Source of the DNA: Hoeflea_A sp965249925
GTDB lineage: Bacteria; Pseudomonadota; Alphaproteobacteria; Rhizobiales; Rhizobiaceae
Direction of reading: 5' to 3'
NCBI GenBank assembly: GCA_965249925.1
Contig: OZ252260.1
Location: 5,580,001-5,644,000, forward strand
Length of the DNA: 64,000 nt
Part shown: one piece after another, positions 41,522 to 51,047 of the stretch
Numbering within the stretch: position 1 is the stretch's first letter
Layout of the letters: every line of letters begins with the position of its first letter
Translations under genes and position numbers: made by a program
The notes under the pieces: model-generated
What the model was told of the DNA's origin: nothing
What the model saw: only the letters and a program-made list of their open reading frames with translations
Databases searched by the model: none

Positions 41522-42751
41522 TCATGCTCGCCGCGCGGCGCTGCGGATGCGAATCGGGAGCTTGTCCAGACAACGCATGTTGAAATTCTTCGTATGCCTG
41601 AATTCCGAGATTGTCGGCTCGACGTCCGTCAGACTATTCAGCACCTCCTCGAAGGCGATCCGGGCCTCAAAGCGGGCGAGATGAATTCCGGCGCATTGGT
41701 GAGGGCCGGTTCCGAAGCTGAGCTGATGAATGTGCTCGCGCGTTACGTCAAGACGATCCGGCCGGTCGAACACCGTCGGGTCACGGTTGGCCGAGCTGAG
41801 CACCGGAATGATCATGTCGCCGGCCTTCACCGGTTGACCGGCGATTTCGAGGTCCTTCGTAGCGACGCGACCAAGAAACTGGACCGGACCCTGGAGGCGC
41901 AGGAACTCCTCGACGGCATTCGGGATCAGCGACGGATCGGCGCGCAGTTTCGCCATCTGGTCGGGGTGCTGCAAAAGCAGACCGAACCCGTTAGCCAGCA
42001 GACAGGTGGTGGTCTCATTGCCCGCATTAAGCAACAGCACACAGTTGGCAATGAGTTCGTCGATATCCAGAGCATGATCCTGGTCGGCCGCCAGCGTCAG
42101 CGAACTGATAAGATCGGGGCCGGGTGCTCGGCGCGCGGCCTCTATCTTGTCGATCAGGTAGGTGCGAAACGCCGCGATCTTGGCGCTACATTCGTCAAGT
42201 TGTTCGTCTGTCAGGTGAACGTAGAAGTTCAGTGCTACGGTCGAGAACGCATCGCACCAGATCTTGATCTGCTCGCGTTCGGCGGCCGGAACGCCGACGA
42301 TTTCGGAAATGACCAGAATGGGCAGTGGAGCGGCGAATTCCGAAACAAACTCCATCTCGCCGCGCTCAAGACCCGGCTCGAGAAGTGTCTGGCATAAGGA
42401 GCGAATCTTGTCCTCATAGGTTTCGACCGTGGTGCGGGCGAAGGCGTTATGAACCAGATTGCGCAATCGTGTGTGCTGCGGATCGTCGGTCTGAAGCATG
42501 ATCCGCGACAACAGGTCGAAGACCGGCTGGTAGCGTTCGGCATAGCGGCCGCGTGCCAAGCTTACCCGGTCCGATGACAGGCCGCGGTCCTTTACAACGG
42601 CACTGACGTCGGCATAGCGAGTGACGATCCAGGCCCGGACAGTGTCGTCCCAGTGCACCGGATCGGTTTCTCGAAGTTGCCGATAGACCGGAAATGGATC
42701 CTCGAGCATCTCCGGCCCGAACAGCCGATCGTCTGCATGTGATTTGGCCAT
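41522..42751 (-). CDS. Cytochrome P450
   Basis: This protein has 409 residues, a soluble bacterial P450. The I-helix oxygen-binding motif is LLLNAGNETTTC (GNETT), the ExxR is EEFLR, and the heme loop is LSFGTGPHQCAGIHLARFEA with the proximal Cys at about residue 353. N-terminal PFPVYRQLRETDPVHWD is typical of soluble bacterial class P450s. The ATG at 42751 is preferred to an in-frame TTG. No ferredoxin or reductase gene is adjacent, so electron partners must be elsewhere. It is divergent from a TRAP transporter; whether they act on the same substrate is unknown. Confidence 0.92.
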   Translation of the reverse strand: MAKSHADDRLFGPEMLEDPFPVYRQLRETDPVHWDDTVRAWIVTRYADVSAVVKDRGLSSDRVSLARGRYAERYQPVFDLLSRIMLQTDDPQHTRLRNLVHNAFARTTVETYEDKIRSLCQTLLEPGLERGEMEFVSEFAAPLPILVISEIVGVPAAEREQIKIWCDAFSTVALNFYVHLTDEQLDECSAKIAAFRTYLIDKIEAARRAPGPDLISSLTLAADQDHALDIDELIANCVLLLNAGNETTTCLLANGFGLLLQHPDQMAKLRADPSLIPNAVEEFLRLQGPVQFLGRVATKDLEIAGQPVKAGDMIIPVLSSANRDPTVFDRPDRLDVTREHIHQLSFGTGPHQCAGIHLARFEARIAFEEVLNSLTDVEPTISEFRHTKNFNMRCLDKLPIRIRSAARRA

Positions 42752-42965
42752 TTGTCGTCTCAAATCAGACTGTTGAAGTTAAATCGTGATTCTGCGCATC
42801 CGCAAGTTCGATGGCGGTGTTGCCATCGTGTGTTCCGGTTTCCATTGGCCACGCTACCGCCAATCCCACTGGAAATGAACCGGTTTTGCCCAGGCGATTT
42901 GAATCGATTGCGATTTTGGTAAAAGGTCGTCCACAGGGGCGCGGAACGCGAGAGAGGATCGATCC

Positions 42966-43961
42966 ATGCGGCGAACGATAATCATGTGGCTGAGTGCGTT
43001 TGTGTGGCTGGCCGCGGCTGGCGAAGCATCGGCGGAAACAGTCATCCGGGTCACTCTGCAATTGCCTGAAACCCACTCGCTCGGGCGCAACTGGAACGAA
43101 TTCAAGCAGATTATCGAGCGGGAAAGCGACGGTTCGATCAGCTTGCAGATCTTCCCGTCGGCGCAGCTCTATCGTGATCAGCAGGTGCCTGAGGCGGTTG
43201 GCTCCGGCGCCATCGAGGCGGGCTCCGCCTTTCTCGGCCGTTTTGCCGGATCGGTGCCGGCGGTCGATGTGATCAGCCTGCCGTTCTTTTTCGACGATGA
43301 GGCGTCGGTGCGGGCGGCCATTGCGACCGGCTCGCCGATCCGTGAAATCCTCGACGCGGCGATCTTAAGGGAAACCGGCGCCCGTGTGCTCTGGTGGCAG
43401 GCCTTCGGCCGCAACGTCTATCTGAGCAAGGACGCGGCGCTGCGTCTGCCGGCCGACATTGAAGGCAAGAAGGTCCGCACCTACGGCAAGGTACAGGGCT
43501 GGACGATCGAAGCACTTGGCGGCGCGCCGACGCTGATGTCGGGTTCGCGCCAGTTTCTTGCCTATCAGCAGGGTGCGGTGGATGTCGGCATGACCGGCGT
43601 GTCGGCGGTCGAATCGCGCAAGCTATACGAAGTGATGGATCATATGACCCTGACCTTCGACAGCGTCATTGAGTTTGTTGCGGTCATCAACAACGACTTT
43701 TTCGAAGGGCTGACACCCGATGAGCAGCAGATCCTGCTGGAAGCGGCCGCGACCGTCGAAAGCCGGTTGCGGGACGAGATCTATGCTGAGGAAGCGGCCG
43801 CGATCGAGGCGGTCCGGGACAAGATCGATACGATCGATCTGAGTGCCGAGGAGCGCGCCGCCTGGCGCGATGCCACCAAATCGGTGATCGATCGGTTTGC
43901 GGCGGAAGGCGGTCCAGACGCCAGCGCGGTGGTCGAGGCCGGGCTGGCGGCCCGGCGGTGA
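42966..43961 (+). CDS. TRAP transporter substrate-binding protein (DctP type)
   Basis: This protein has 331 residues with a signal peptide ending at GEASAET. DctP features are LQLPETHSLGRNWNEFKQII, then FLGRFAGSVPAVDVISLPFF and the ligand-gate segment GKKVRTYGKVQGWTIEALGG with the invariant Arg. It heads a complete PQM operon. It is a different paralogue from the one at 29,900, with its own permease pair, so the host takes up at least two organic acids by TRAP. Substrate unknown. Confidence 0.88.
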   Translation: MRRTIIMWLSAFVWLAAAGEASAETVIRVTLQLPETHSLGRNWNEFKQIIERESDGSISLQIFPSAQLYRDQQVPEAVGSGAIEAGSAFLGRFAGSVPAVDVISLPFFFDDEASVRAAIATGSPIREILDAAILRETGARVLWWQAFGRNVYLSKDAALRLPADIEGKKVRTYGKVQGWTIEALGGAPTLMSGSRQFLAYQQGAVDVGMTGVSAVESRKLYEVMDHMTLTFDSVIEFVAVINNDFFEGLTPDEQQILLEAAATVESRLRDEIYAEEAAAIEAVRDKIDTIDLSAEERAAWRDATKSVIDRFAAEGGPDASAVVEAGLAARR

Positions 43962-43983
43962 CGGGCCGTTTCGTGAGCATCCG

Positions 43984-44475
43984 ATGATCCGCTTCGTCGA
44001 CGCGATCGCCGAGTGGACGGGGCGTCTGGCGGCTTGGCTGTTCTTTCTGCTCGGATTCTGTATCACATACGAAGTGGTGATGCGCTACTTCTTCAACGCG
44101 CCGACCGTCTGGGTCGACGAGGTGGCGCGTGTTGTCCAGGTGTGGGCAACCTACCTCGCAGCAGCCTATGTGCTCAAGCACCGCGCCATGATCACCATCG
44201 ATGTGGCGTTTCGGACACAAGGCAGTCTGCCGCGCCGACTGGCCGACACCTTTGCGCTGCTGGTGATCCTGCTCTTTTGTGCCGTGACCGTACGCTACGG
44301 CTTTGAGCTTTGGCTACGGTCAACGCTACGCGGTCACACCACCGATACTTATCTGGCGCTGCCTCTCTGGTTCACCCAGGCTTCCGTCTGGGTCGGTTTC
44401 GGGCTGCTCGCCCTGCAAGGTGTGGTGGAGGCGATCAAGATCTGGCGTCCGGATCCCGAAGGGACCGGCCCGTGA
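43984..44475 (+). CDS. TRAP transporter small permease (DctQ type)
   Basis: This protein has 163 residues with four membrane helices and DctQ-type words (CITYEVVMRYFFNAPTVWVD, then VLKHRAMITIDVAFR). The ATG at 43984 lies 22 bases after the DctP stop. Its TGA overlaps the GTG of the large permease. Confidence 0.88.
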   Translation: MIRFVDAIAEWTGRLAAWLFFLLGFCITYEVVMRYFFNAPTVWVDEVARVVQVWATYLAAAYVLKHRAMITIDVAFRTQGSLPRRLADTFALLVILLFCAVTVRYGFELWLRSTLRGHTTDTYLALPLWFTQASVWVGFGLLALQGVVEAIKIWRPDPEGTGP

Positions 44476-45743
44476 CGATCGTCCTGATCCTCGCCGGTCT
44501 TGTCGGCTTGCTGCTGCTGCGGGTGCCTGTCGCGTTTGCTCTTGGCGGGCTCGGCGTGTTCATGCTGTGGATTTTTCCACTGCCGCTCAATGCCGTACCG
44601 CAACGCCTGTTCGGCACCATGGACAGCTTTGAATTGCTCGCCGTGCCCATGTTCCTGCTGATGTCGAACGTGCTTCTGAAAGGGGAGGTCGGACGCGACC
44701 TGTTCGCCGCGGTGCAGAGCTGGGTCGGACACTGGCCGGCAGGACTCGGCATCGCCACCATCCTGTCCTGCGGATTGTTTTCGTCGATCTGCGGTTCCTC
44801 GGTCGCGACCGCTGCGACCATCGGCACCGTGGCGATCCCGGAGATGACCGGCCGCGGCTACCAGCGATCGTTTGTCCTGGGCCTGGTGGCCGCCGGCGGC
44901 ACGCTCGGTATCCTGATCCCACCTTCCATTCCACTCATTCTCTACGGCGTGGTCACGGAGACCTCGATCCCGACGTTGTTTCTGGCCGGTATCGGTCCGG
45001 GCTTGTTTCTGACCGCCGCCTTCATCCTCTACTGCGTTGCCCGGTCGCGGTTCACCGGGACGGTCGAGCGCCTGCCGCCGGTCGGATGGCGCGAACGCCG
45101 CGTGGCGACGTTGCGAGCACTGCCGACGCTGCTGCTGGCGGTGACCGTCATCGGCTCGATCTACATGGGACTGGCCACCCCATCGGAGAGCGCCGCGGTC
45201 GGCTTTGTGCTGTCGCTGCTGCTCACGGCAGCCATGCGGCGCATGAGTTTTGCGCGGCTGCGTGAAGCCGTCGAGGACGCCTTGCGGACCACGGTGATGA
45301 TTTTTCTGATCGTTGCCGGCGCCAAGGTGTTTTCCTACGCCATCACGCTCTACCGGATCCCGCAGGACATTTCGGCGCTGCTGACGGCCAACATCAACGA
45401 GCCCGGGCTGTTTGTCCTGGCGGTGGGGCTCGTGCTGCTCGTCATGGGGTTTTTCCTGGAGGCGCTTTCGATGCTGCTGATCATGATCCCCGTCCTGTTT
45501 CCGGCGCTTGCCGCGATGGGGATCGATCCGATCTGGTTCGGCATCTTCTTTGTGGTGCTGATCGAGGCGGCGCTGATCACGCCGCCCATCGGCATGAACC
45601 TCTTCGTCATTCAGGGCGTCGGAGGCGCGCGTCTGTCCGAAGTCGTCCGCGGTAGCTGGCCCTTTGCGGTGATCATGCTGGCGACCGCCGCCGTGCTCTG
45701 GGCATGGCCGGCGCTCAGCCTGGCCATCGCTTATGGCCTGTGA
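44472..45743 (+). CDS. TRAP transporter large permease (DctM type)
   Basis: This protein has 423 residues from a GTG that overlaps the DctQ stop (GTGA); the start restores the normal first helix (VLILAGLVGLLLLRVPVAFA). Family words are SVATAATIGTVAIPEMTGRG, then GTLGILIPPSIPLILYGVVT and ALITPPIGMNLFVIQGV. About 12 membrane helices. It is the last gene of the PQM operon and converges on the AlkD-like gene 62 bases on. Confidence 0.9.
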   Translation: MTIVLILAGLVGLLLLRVPVAFALGGLGVFMLWIFPLPLNAVPQRLFGTMDSFELLAVPMFLLMSNVLLKGEVGRDLFAAVQSWVGHWPAGLGIATILSCGLFSSICGSSVATAATIGTVAIPEMTGRGYQRSFVLGLVAAGGTLGILIPPSIPLILYGVVTETSIPTLFLAGIGPGLFLTAAFILYCVARSRFTGTVERLPPVGWRERRVATLRALPTLLLAVTVIGSIYMGLATPSESAAVGFVLSLLLTAAMRRMSFARLREAVEDALRTTVMIFLIVAGAKVFSYAITLYRIPQDISALLTANINEPGLFVLAVGLVLLVMGFFLEALSMLLIMIPVLFPALAAMGIDPIWFGIFFVVLIEAALITPPIGMNLFVIQGVGGARLSEVVRGSWPFAVIMLATAAVLWAWPALSLAIAYGL

Positions 45744-45805
45744 GGAGACCCGTCAGCGGGCACCGCCACTGTCGCTAAAGCGCCTGCCGACTGACGCGTC
45801 ACCGG

Positions 45806-46936
45806 TCAAAGCACCAGCTCGAACTCGGCTCGACCCACGCTGTCACCGTTGACCTGAACTTCGATGGCGTGCTGGCCGGCATGGTAGGTCCGGGTCGTAA
45901 TCGGCTTGAAGGCGTGGCGTTTCTCCAAGGACAACGTGCTCCGGGCCGGAAGACGCACGGTTTTCCATTTGAACACCTTGGGAGACGTCGATCCGTTGGC
46001 CCTGCGGTGATGCACGACGTAGTCGATGATCAGTTCCTGTTCGTCGTCGCTGTCGGACTGCAGATCGGCGGAGATCACCAGATGCTGTCCGAATTCCACG
46101 CGCCGGCTGTCGAAGCGGAGCCGCTTCAGGGTGACATGCGGTTGTCGATAGCCCAGCGCTGACAGCGTCGGCTGATGGCCTGCCTTGACCAGGCTGCGGC
46201 AAGCGTGCCGGACAAGCCGCTGCCGTTGTTTGCCGGGTGAACCGGTGAGCCAATCGCGGGCGATGCCGGCCACCAGATCCGGATGGTCCTTAGCGATGTC
46301 GTTGAGATTGTTGGCGACGGAACGGCGGACATAGTCCTCGGGATCGTCCTTGAGAGTTTCAAGAACGGGCAGGATGGGAGACGGGTCCTTGACAAAAGCC
46401 GTCAGACGCATGCCCCAGGGAAGGCGCGGTCGCGTCCCCTCCGAGGCCAGCCGCCGCACGTGGTAGCTGTCGTCCTGTGCCCAGGCGTTGACATGACGTA
46501 AGGCCCGGTCAGAGTCGTGCGCCAGAAACGGACGCACCGCGAACTCTGAACTGGCGCGCTTGGTCATTTCCCGCAGCGCTTGCATGCTGAAGTCGAAGTC
46601 GTGCAAACCGTGTCGGGCGACATAATCGGCCATCGGCATGACCGCCCAACCCCGCACACCGCGCTCATCCATCGACTGGCCGGACAGATCGACGCCGTCT
46701 TCCGGGTGCAAGACGTCGAGCAGCACCTGCGTCGCCCGGGTGAAGTCGCTCGGTAGGGTCTGTTCGAGCGCTGCCAATATGTGATCGGACCGTTGTTTGA
46801 GTTCGAGATCCTCCAAGCCGTCCGTGGCGAGCGAAACGAATCGACCGGCATCGAAGTCCGGGTCCCGATCGGTCAGATGCGCCGCCATCTGTCCGATCAT
46901 CGTCGGATTGAAGAAATTCTTGAATGGCTCCGGCAC
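45806..46936 (-). CDS. DNA alkylation repair protein (AlkD-like HEAT repeats)
   Basis: This protein has 376 residues. The first 260 residues are HEAT-like helical pairs (WAVMPMADYVARHGLHDFDF, then TKRASSEFAVRPFLAHD, and EDYVRRSVANNLNDIAKDHP) as in AlkC/AlkD glycosylases, which remove alkylated bases. The last 100 residues form a beta-rich Ig-like domain, known as an extension in this subgroup. The GTG at 46936 is chosen because AGGAGG lies seven bases before it. The gene stands alone, with a palindrome between it and deoD. Confidence 0.8.
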   Translation of the reverse strand: MPEPFKNFFNPTMIGQMAAHLTDRDPDFDAGRFVSLATDGLEDLELKQRSDHILAALEQTLPSDFTRATQVLLDVLHPEDGVDLSGQSMDERGVRGWAVMPMADYVARHGLHDFDFSMQALREMTKRASSEFAVRPFLAHDSDRALRHVNAWAQDDSYHVRRLASEGTRPRLPWGMRLTAFVKDPSPILPVLETLKDDPEDYVRRSVANNLNDIAKDHPDLVAGIARDWLTGSPGKQRQRLVRHACRSLVKAGHQPTLSALGYRQPHVTLKRLRFDSRRVEFGQHLVISADLQSDSDDEQELIIDYVVHHRRANGSTSPKVFKWKTVRLPARSTLSLEKRHAFKPITTRTYHAGQHAIEVQVNGDSVGRAEFELVL

Positions 46937-46986
46937 GGGTGACCTCCTTGGCGGGCGAAGCGTGACGCTTGGATAAAAGCACATTG

Positions 46987-47010
46987 CTCCTGACAGCAGA
47001 CTGTCAGGAG
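46987..47010. promoter_or_regulatory. Perfect 10-base inverted repeat
   Basis: CTCCTGACAG and CTGTCAGGAG flank a CAGA loop, between the deoD stop and the alkylation-repair start. The stem is strong but neither side has a proper U-run. It could terminate deoD with TTTT eight bases on (minus strand), or act as an operator for the repair gene. Confidence 0.5.
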
Positions 47011-47035
47011 TAATGCCTGTGACCGTTGGGATCGA

Positions 47036-47752
47036 TCAGCTGGCGTCCTGGACCGCTATGGTGAGGGCCAGTTCGGCCATGGCGTGTAGCGTTGCCTCCC
47101 GGTCACGCGCCGTAATCTGATCTCCGGTGATGAGGCAGTCAGACATCGTACACACGGCCAACGCCCGCGCACCGAAGCGGGCCGCGAGGGTGTAAAGTGT
47201 CGCCGCCTCCATCTCGACACCGAGCACGCCATGTCTGGCAAGAACGCTATAGGCGTCTGATGGGTTTTCGACGTAGAAGCTGTCCGCCGACACAAGCCCG
47301 CCGACGTGGTGCGGCAGATCATGCGTCTCGGCGTATCGGACAGCCGAGCGCAACAGCTCAAAATCGGCGGAGGGAGCAAAGCGATACGGCGCAAACGGCG
47401 CGTCGTTGATCGCGCTGTCCGTCGAGGCGGCGGTGCACAGGATAAGATCCCGCACTTTGACGTCGGTCGACAGGCCGCCGCAGGTGCCGACGCGGATCAG
47501 CGTCTTAGCGCCATAGTGATTGAGCAATTCGTGCACATAGATGGCGGTCGATGGCTGCCCCATTCCGGCAGCCTGAACGCTGACCGGCCTGCCATTCCAA
47601 GTCCCTGTGAAACCGAGGCAATTGCGAATGCTATTCACCTGCTTGGGATTGTCCAGAAAGGTTTTGGCTATCCATTTGGCCCTCAGCGGATCGCCCGGCA
47701 GCAAAATGGCTTCCGCATAATCACCGGCTTTCGCCTCCAGATGTGGTGTCAT
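47036..47752 (-). CDS. deoD: Purine-nucleoside phosphorylase, DeoD type
   Basis: This protein has 238 residues, the normal length. Family words are ILLPGDPLRAKWIAKTFLDN, then TGTWNGRPVSVQAAGMGQPS with the phosphate-binding segment, VGTCGGL, VEMEAATLYTLAA (ribose-binding Glu) and the catalytic Asp in CTMSDCLITG. It splits purine nucleosides with phosphate in the cytoplasm for salvage. It is a single-gene unit between the alkylation-repair gene and bhcR. Confidence 0.93.
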   Translation of the reverse strand: MTPHLEAKAGDYAEAILLPGDPLRAKWIAKTFLDNPKQVNSIRNCLGFTGTWNGRPVSVQAAGMGQPSTAIYVHELLNHYGAKTLIRVGTCGGLSTDVKVRDLILCTAASTDSAINDAPFAPYRFAPSADFELLRSAVRYAETHDLPHHVGGLVSADSFYVENPSDAYSVLARHGVLGVEMEAATLYTLAARFGARALAVCTMSDCLITGDQITARDREATLHAMAELALTIAVQDAS

Positions 47753-47830
47753 CCCGTCTCCCCTGATCCTCTGGCAGTACTATAGGCGGTCAGACCGTGG
47801 CTGTCTCGACCCGGCCTCCTATCGCGCGGG

Positions 47831-48655
47831 TCATGGCCGAGTGCCGCCGATGCTCTCGGTCACACGATCGGCGGCACGTCTCACCAGCACGCCATATTCC
47901 GTCAACACATCGTCGGGAATGCGAACCGTCGGTCCCGATACCGAGATGCCGGCGATCGCCTCTCCAAAGGTGTTGTAGATCGGCGCAGCCACGCACCGCA
48001 TACCGAGGGTGCGTTCCTCATTGTCGATGGCCCAGCCGCGGCGACGCGTTTCGGCCATCTCCCGTCGCAAGGCTTCCGGGTCGCAGATGGTGTTTTGGGT
48101 GTAAACGGTGAGACCCTTGGCCTGCATCCATGCATCAAGCGCAGGCCCGTCGAAATGGGCGAGCAATGCCTTGCCGATGCCTGATGCGTGCATGTGGGCG
48201 CGTGTTCCGGGGCGATGAAAGGCGCGGATGGGCTCATGCGTTTCGACCTGTGAGACAAAGACCACGTCGCCGTCGTCGGCGATTGCCATGTTGGCGGTTT
48301 CCCCTGTCTGCGCCATCAGTTCGTGCAACACCGGTCGCCCTGCCTCGACCACTTTGATCCGGCGGGCGAACGACCCGCCAATGCGGAACGCTTCGACGCC
48401 CACCGACCACATCTGGGTGTCCTCGTGGAACTCCAGATAGCCGTAATTCTGCAGGGTCATAAGCAGGCGATGGGCGGTTGACGCGGGGATCCCGGCCCGG
48501 TGCGACAATTCGGTGAGGTTTACGCTATCAGCCTCGGCGACAATGCCGAGCAGCGTCAGGGCCCGCTCCAGTGCTTTCACATTGGGTGCGGCCCTGTTCG
48601 TCGGACCACCGCGCGGACGGCCGCGTGGTCGCGATGCGTATCCAGTATCTTCCAT
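47831..48655 (-). CDS. bhcR: IclR-family regulator of the beta-hydroxyaspartate cycle (BhcR)
   Basis: This protein has 274 residues. The winged helix (SVNLTELSHRAGIPASTAHR) is followed by the IclR effector domain (GRPVLHELMAQTGETANMAI, GIGKALLAHFDGPAL, GMRCVAAPIYNTFGEAIAGI). It is divergent from bhcABCD across a 193-base AT-rich gap, the same layout as in Paracoccus, where BhcR binds that promoter and senses glyoxylate. The N-terminus has an Arg/Gly-rich extension (RPRGRPRGG). Identification rests on family plus context. Confidence 0.88.
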   Translation of the reverse strand: MEDTGYASRPRGRPRGGPTNRAAPNVKALERALTLLGIVAEADSVNLTELSHRAGIPASTAHRLLMTLQNYGYLEFHEDTQMWSVGVEAFRIGGSFARRIKVVEAGRPVLHELMAQTGETANMAIADDGDVVFVSQVETHEPIRAFHRPGTRAHMHASGIGKALLAHFDGPALDAWMQAKGLTVYTQNTICDPEALRREMAETRRRGWAIDNEERTLGMRCVAAPIYNTFGEAIAGISVSGPTVRIPDDVLTEYGVLVRRAADRVTESIGGTRP

Positions 48656-48741
48656 TGCCCTGAGTATGCTGCTTTGCGACGTGACTGCAAGTGTTGAAAG
48701 ATTTTTTTGAAAATTGATGTGGGATATAATAAAATAAATAA

Positions 48742-48753
48742 AAACATATGTTT
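48742..48753. promoter_or_regulatory. Candidate BhcR operator/promoter region
   Basis: AAACATATGTTT is a perfect palindrome in the very AT-rich gap between bhcR and bhcA. The surrounding sequence also has AAAATTTTC-like stretches. It is a reasonable IclR-type site, but the exact operator cannot be set by eye. Confidence 0.4.
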
Positions 48754-48848
48754 ATGTCATTTCAAGAAAAATGAAAAAATTTTCTGAAAAAATTGTCATT
48801 TGGTGATCGTGACGGCATTCTGTCGGGCAGACGATGATGAGGCATGTC

Positions 48849-50048
48849 ATGAGCGATCAAAATCCGGTGTTCATACCGGGACCGACAAACATACCGGAAC
48901 GTTTGCGCCGGGCGGTGAACATCCCGACGATGGATCACCGATCCGAGGCATTCGGTGCCGCGTTCCGGCCGGTTATCCGAGGCCTGAAATCGGTGCTGAA
49001 AACCGATACCGGTGAGGTCGTCCTGTTCCCGGCCAGCGGGACAGGTGGGTGGGAGGCCGCGGTGACCAACACGCTGTCGCCTGGCGACACGGTGCTCGCC
49101 GCCCGTTACGGCATGTTTTCTCAACGCTGGATCGATCTGTGCGAGCGCCATGGCCTCGATGTGCAGGTGATCGAGGAAGCGTGGGGCAATGGCGCGCCGG
49201 CCGATCGCTTCGAAGAGGCGCTGGTGGCCGACCGGCAGCACCGCATCAAGGCAGTGCTGGTGTGTCACAACGAAACGGCGACGGGCGTGCGCAGCGACAT
49301 CGCCGCCGTGCGCGCGGCCCTCGACGCGGCGAACCACCCGGCGCTGCTTTTTGTCGACGGCGTCAGCTCGATCGCTTCGATGGACTTTCGCATGGACGAG
49401 TGGGGCGTCGATCTGGCGGTCACCGGATCGCAGAAAGGCTTCATGCTGCCGACCGGCGCTGCCATCGTCGGGATCAGCCGAAAAGCGCTGGCGGCGATGG
49501 AGACCGCGACCTGTCCTCGCTGTTTCTTCGATTTCCGCGACATGCTCGACGCCAATGCCAACAACGGCTTTCCCTACACGCCGCCGCTCAACATCATCGT
49601 CGGACTAAAAGAAGCGCTGGATATGCTTCATGACGAAGGGCTGCCCGGCGTTTTCGCCCGGCATCACCGCATTGCCGAGGGTATCCGGCGCGCCGCGTCC
49701 GCATGGGGGATGCCGTTGTGCGCGACCAATCCACGGTTGTATTCCGAATCGGTATCCGCGATTTGCGTTCCTCCTGCATTTGACGGCAATCGGGTTGTGG
49801 CACACGCGGCCGCTAAATACGGTGTTGCTTTCGGAGTTGGACTGGGCAAGGTCTCGGGCAAGGTGTTTCGCATCGGCCATCTGGGATCGATGACCGATGT
49901 CATGGCCCTTTCCGGTATCGCGACGGCTGAAATGGTCATGGCCGATCTCGACTTTCCGATCACGCTGGGTTCGGGCGTCGCAGCGGCGCAAACCTACTAT
50001 CGCAGCACCGGCAACGCCGTGACGTCCAGCACACACAAGGCTGCCTGA
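48849..50048 (+). CDS. bhcA: Aspartate-glyoxylate aminotransferase (BhcA)
   Basis: This protein has 399 residues and is a class V, fold-type I PLP enzyme. The N-terminus FIPGPTNIPERLRRAVNIPT and SGTGGWEAAVTN are as in serine-glyoxylate aminotransferases; the PLP lysine is K196 in TGSQKGFMLPTG. In the beta-hydroxyaspartate cycle it transfers the amino group of aspartate to glyoxylate, giving oxaloacetate and regenerating glycine. The ATG at 48849 gives the conserved start; an upstream in-frame ATG adds five residues. First gene of bhcABCD. Confidence 0.9.
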   Translation: MSDQNPVFIPGPTNIPERLRRAVNIPTMDHRSEAFGAAFRPVIRGLKSVLKTDTGEVVLFPASGTGGWEAAVTNTLSPGDTVLAARYGMFSQRWIDLCERHGLDVQVIEEAWGNGAPADRFEEALVADRQHRIKAVLVCHNETATGVRSDIAAVRAALDAANHPALLFVDGVSSIASMDFRMDEWGVDLAVTGSQKGFMLPTGAAIVGISRKALAAMETATCPRCFFDFRDMLDANANNGFPYTPPLNIIVGLKEALDMLHDEGLPGVFARHHRIAEGIRRAASAWGMPLCATNPRLYSESVSAICVPPAFDGNRVVAHAAAKYGVAFGVGLGKVSGKVFRIGHLGSMTDVMALSGIATAEMVMADLDFPITLGSGVAAAQTYYRSTGNAVTSSTHKAA

Positions 50049-50060
50049 GGGAAACTCCGC

Positions 50061-51047
50061 ATGTACATTCCCACATTCGACGATGTCAAAACGGCCCACG
50101 AGCGGATCAAGCCCTGGATCCACCGTACACCGGTCTTGACCAGCAGCTTCTTCGACTGCCTGAGCGGTGCCGAACTGCTGTTCAAATGCGAGAACTTCCA
50201 GAAAGCCGGTGCGTTTAAGGTGCGCGGCGCCTCCAATGCGGTCTTCGGGCTGAGTCGCGATGCGGCGAAATATGGTGTCGCAACACACTCGTCGGGCAAC
50301 CACGCGCTGTCACTTGCGTATGCCGCCGGGCAACGCGGCATTGCAGCGACGGTGGTGATGCCGCACACCGCGCCCGAAGCCAAAATGGACGCGGTGCGCG
50401 GCTACGGCGGTGTCGTGCGCCAGTGCGAACCATCGACAGCGGCACGCGAAGCCATGCTGCAACAGGTGGTTGACGAGACGGGCGCCGATTTCGTGCATCC
50501 ATACAATGATCACCGCGTGATTGCCGGGCAGGGCACGTGCTCGCTGGAACTGAACGAGGACGCCGGGCCGCTGGACGCGGTGGTGGCACCGATCGGCGGC
50601 GGTGGCATGATTTCCGGAACCTGCCTGACCATGTCGGCCCTGTCGCCACAGACCAAGGTTTATGCGGCAGAGCCGGAACACGCAGACGATGTCTATCGGT
50701 CGGTCAGGGAAGGGCGGATCGTCGAGGACGATGCTCCACAAACCATCGCCGACGGGCTCAAGGTGTCGATGCGCCCGCGCACCTGGCATTTCGTTTCCAA
50801 CTACGTCGCCGATGTGCTGCTGGTCAGCGAGGAGGACATCGCCCGGGCGATGTATCTGGTCTGGCAACGCATGAAGACCGTCATCGAGCCATCGAGCGCC
50901 GTGGCGGTCGCCGCCATCCTGAAGAACCGGGATCTGTTTACTGGCAAACGGGTCGGCGTGATCGTGACGGGCGGCAACGTGGACCTGACCGGGCTTCCGT
51001 GGATGAGCGGACTCGGCATTCCGAACAATCCGGGAGAGACAACATGA
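50061..51047 (+). CDS. bhcB: Beta-hydroxyaspartate dehydratase (BhcB)
   Basis: This protein has 328 residues and is a fold-type II PLP enzyme of the threonine/serine dehydratase kind. K53 in FKCENFQKAGAFKVRGAS binds PLP; SSGNHALSLAYAA and the Gly-rich phosphate loop GGGGMISG are present. It removes water from beta-hydroxyaspartate to give iminosuccinate. It lies 12 bases after bhcA and its TGA overlaps the bhcC ATG. Taken alone it could be called threo-3-hydroxyaspartate ammonia-lyase; the operon context decides. Confidence 0.9.
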   Translation: MYIPTFDDVKTAHERIKPWIHRTPVLTSSFFDCLSGAELLFKCENFQKAGAFKVRGASNAVFGLSRDAAKYGVATHSSGNHALSLAYAAGQRGIAATVVMPHTAPEAKMDAVRGYGGVVRQCEPSTAAREAMLQQVVDETGADFVHPYNDHRVIAGQGTCSLELNEDAGPLDAVVAPIGGGGMISGTCLTMSALSPQTKVYAAEPEHADDVYRSVREGRIVEDDAPQTIADGLKVSMRPRTWHFVSNYVADVLLVSEEDIARAMYLVWQRMKTVIEPSSAVAVAAILKNRDLFTGKRVGVIVTGGNVDLTGLPWMSGLGIPNNPGETT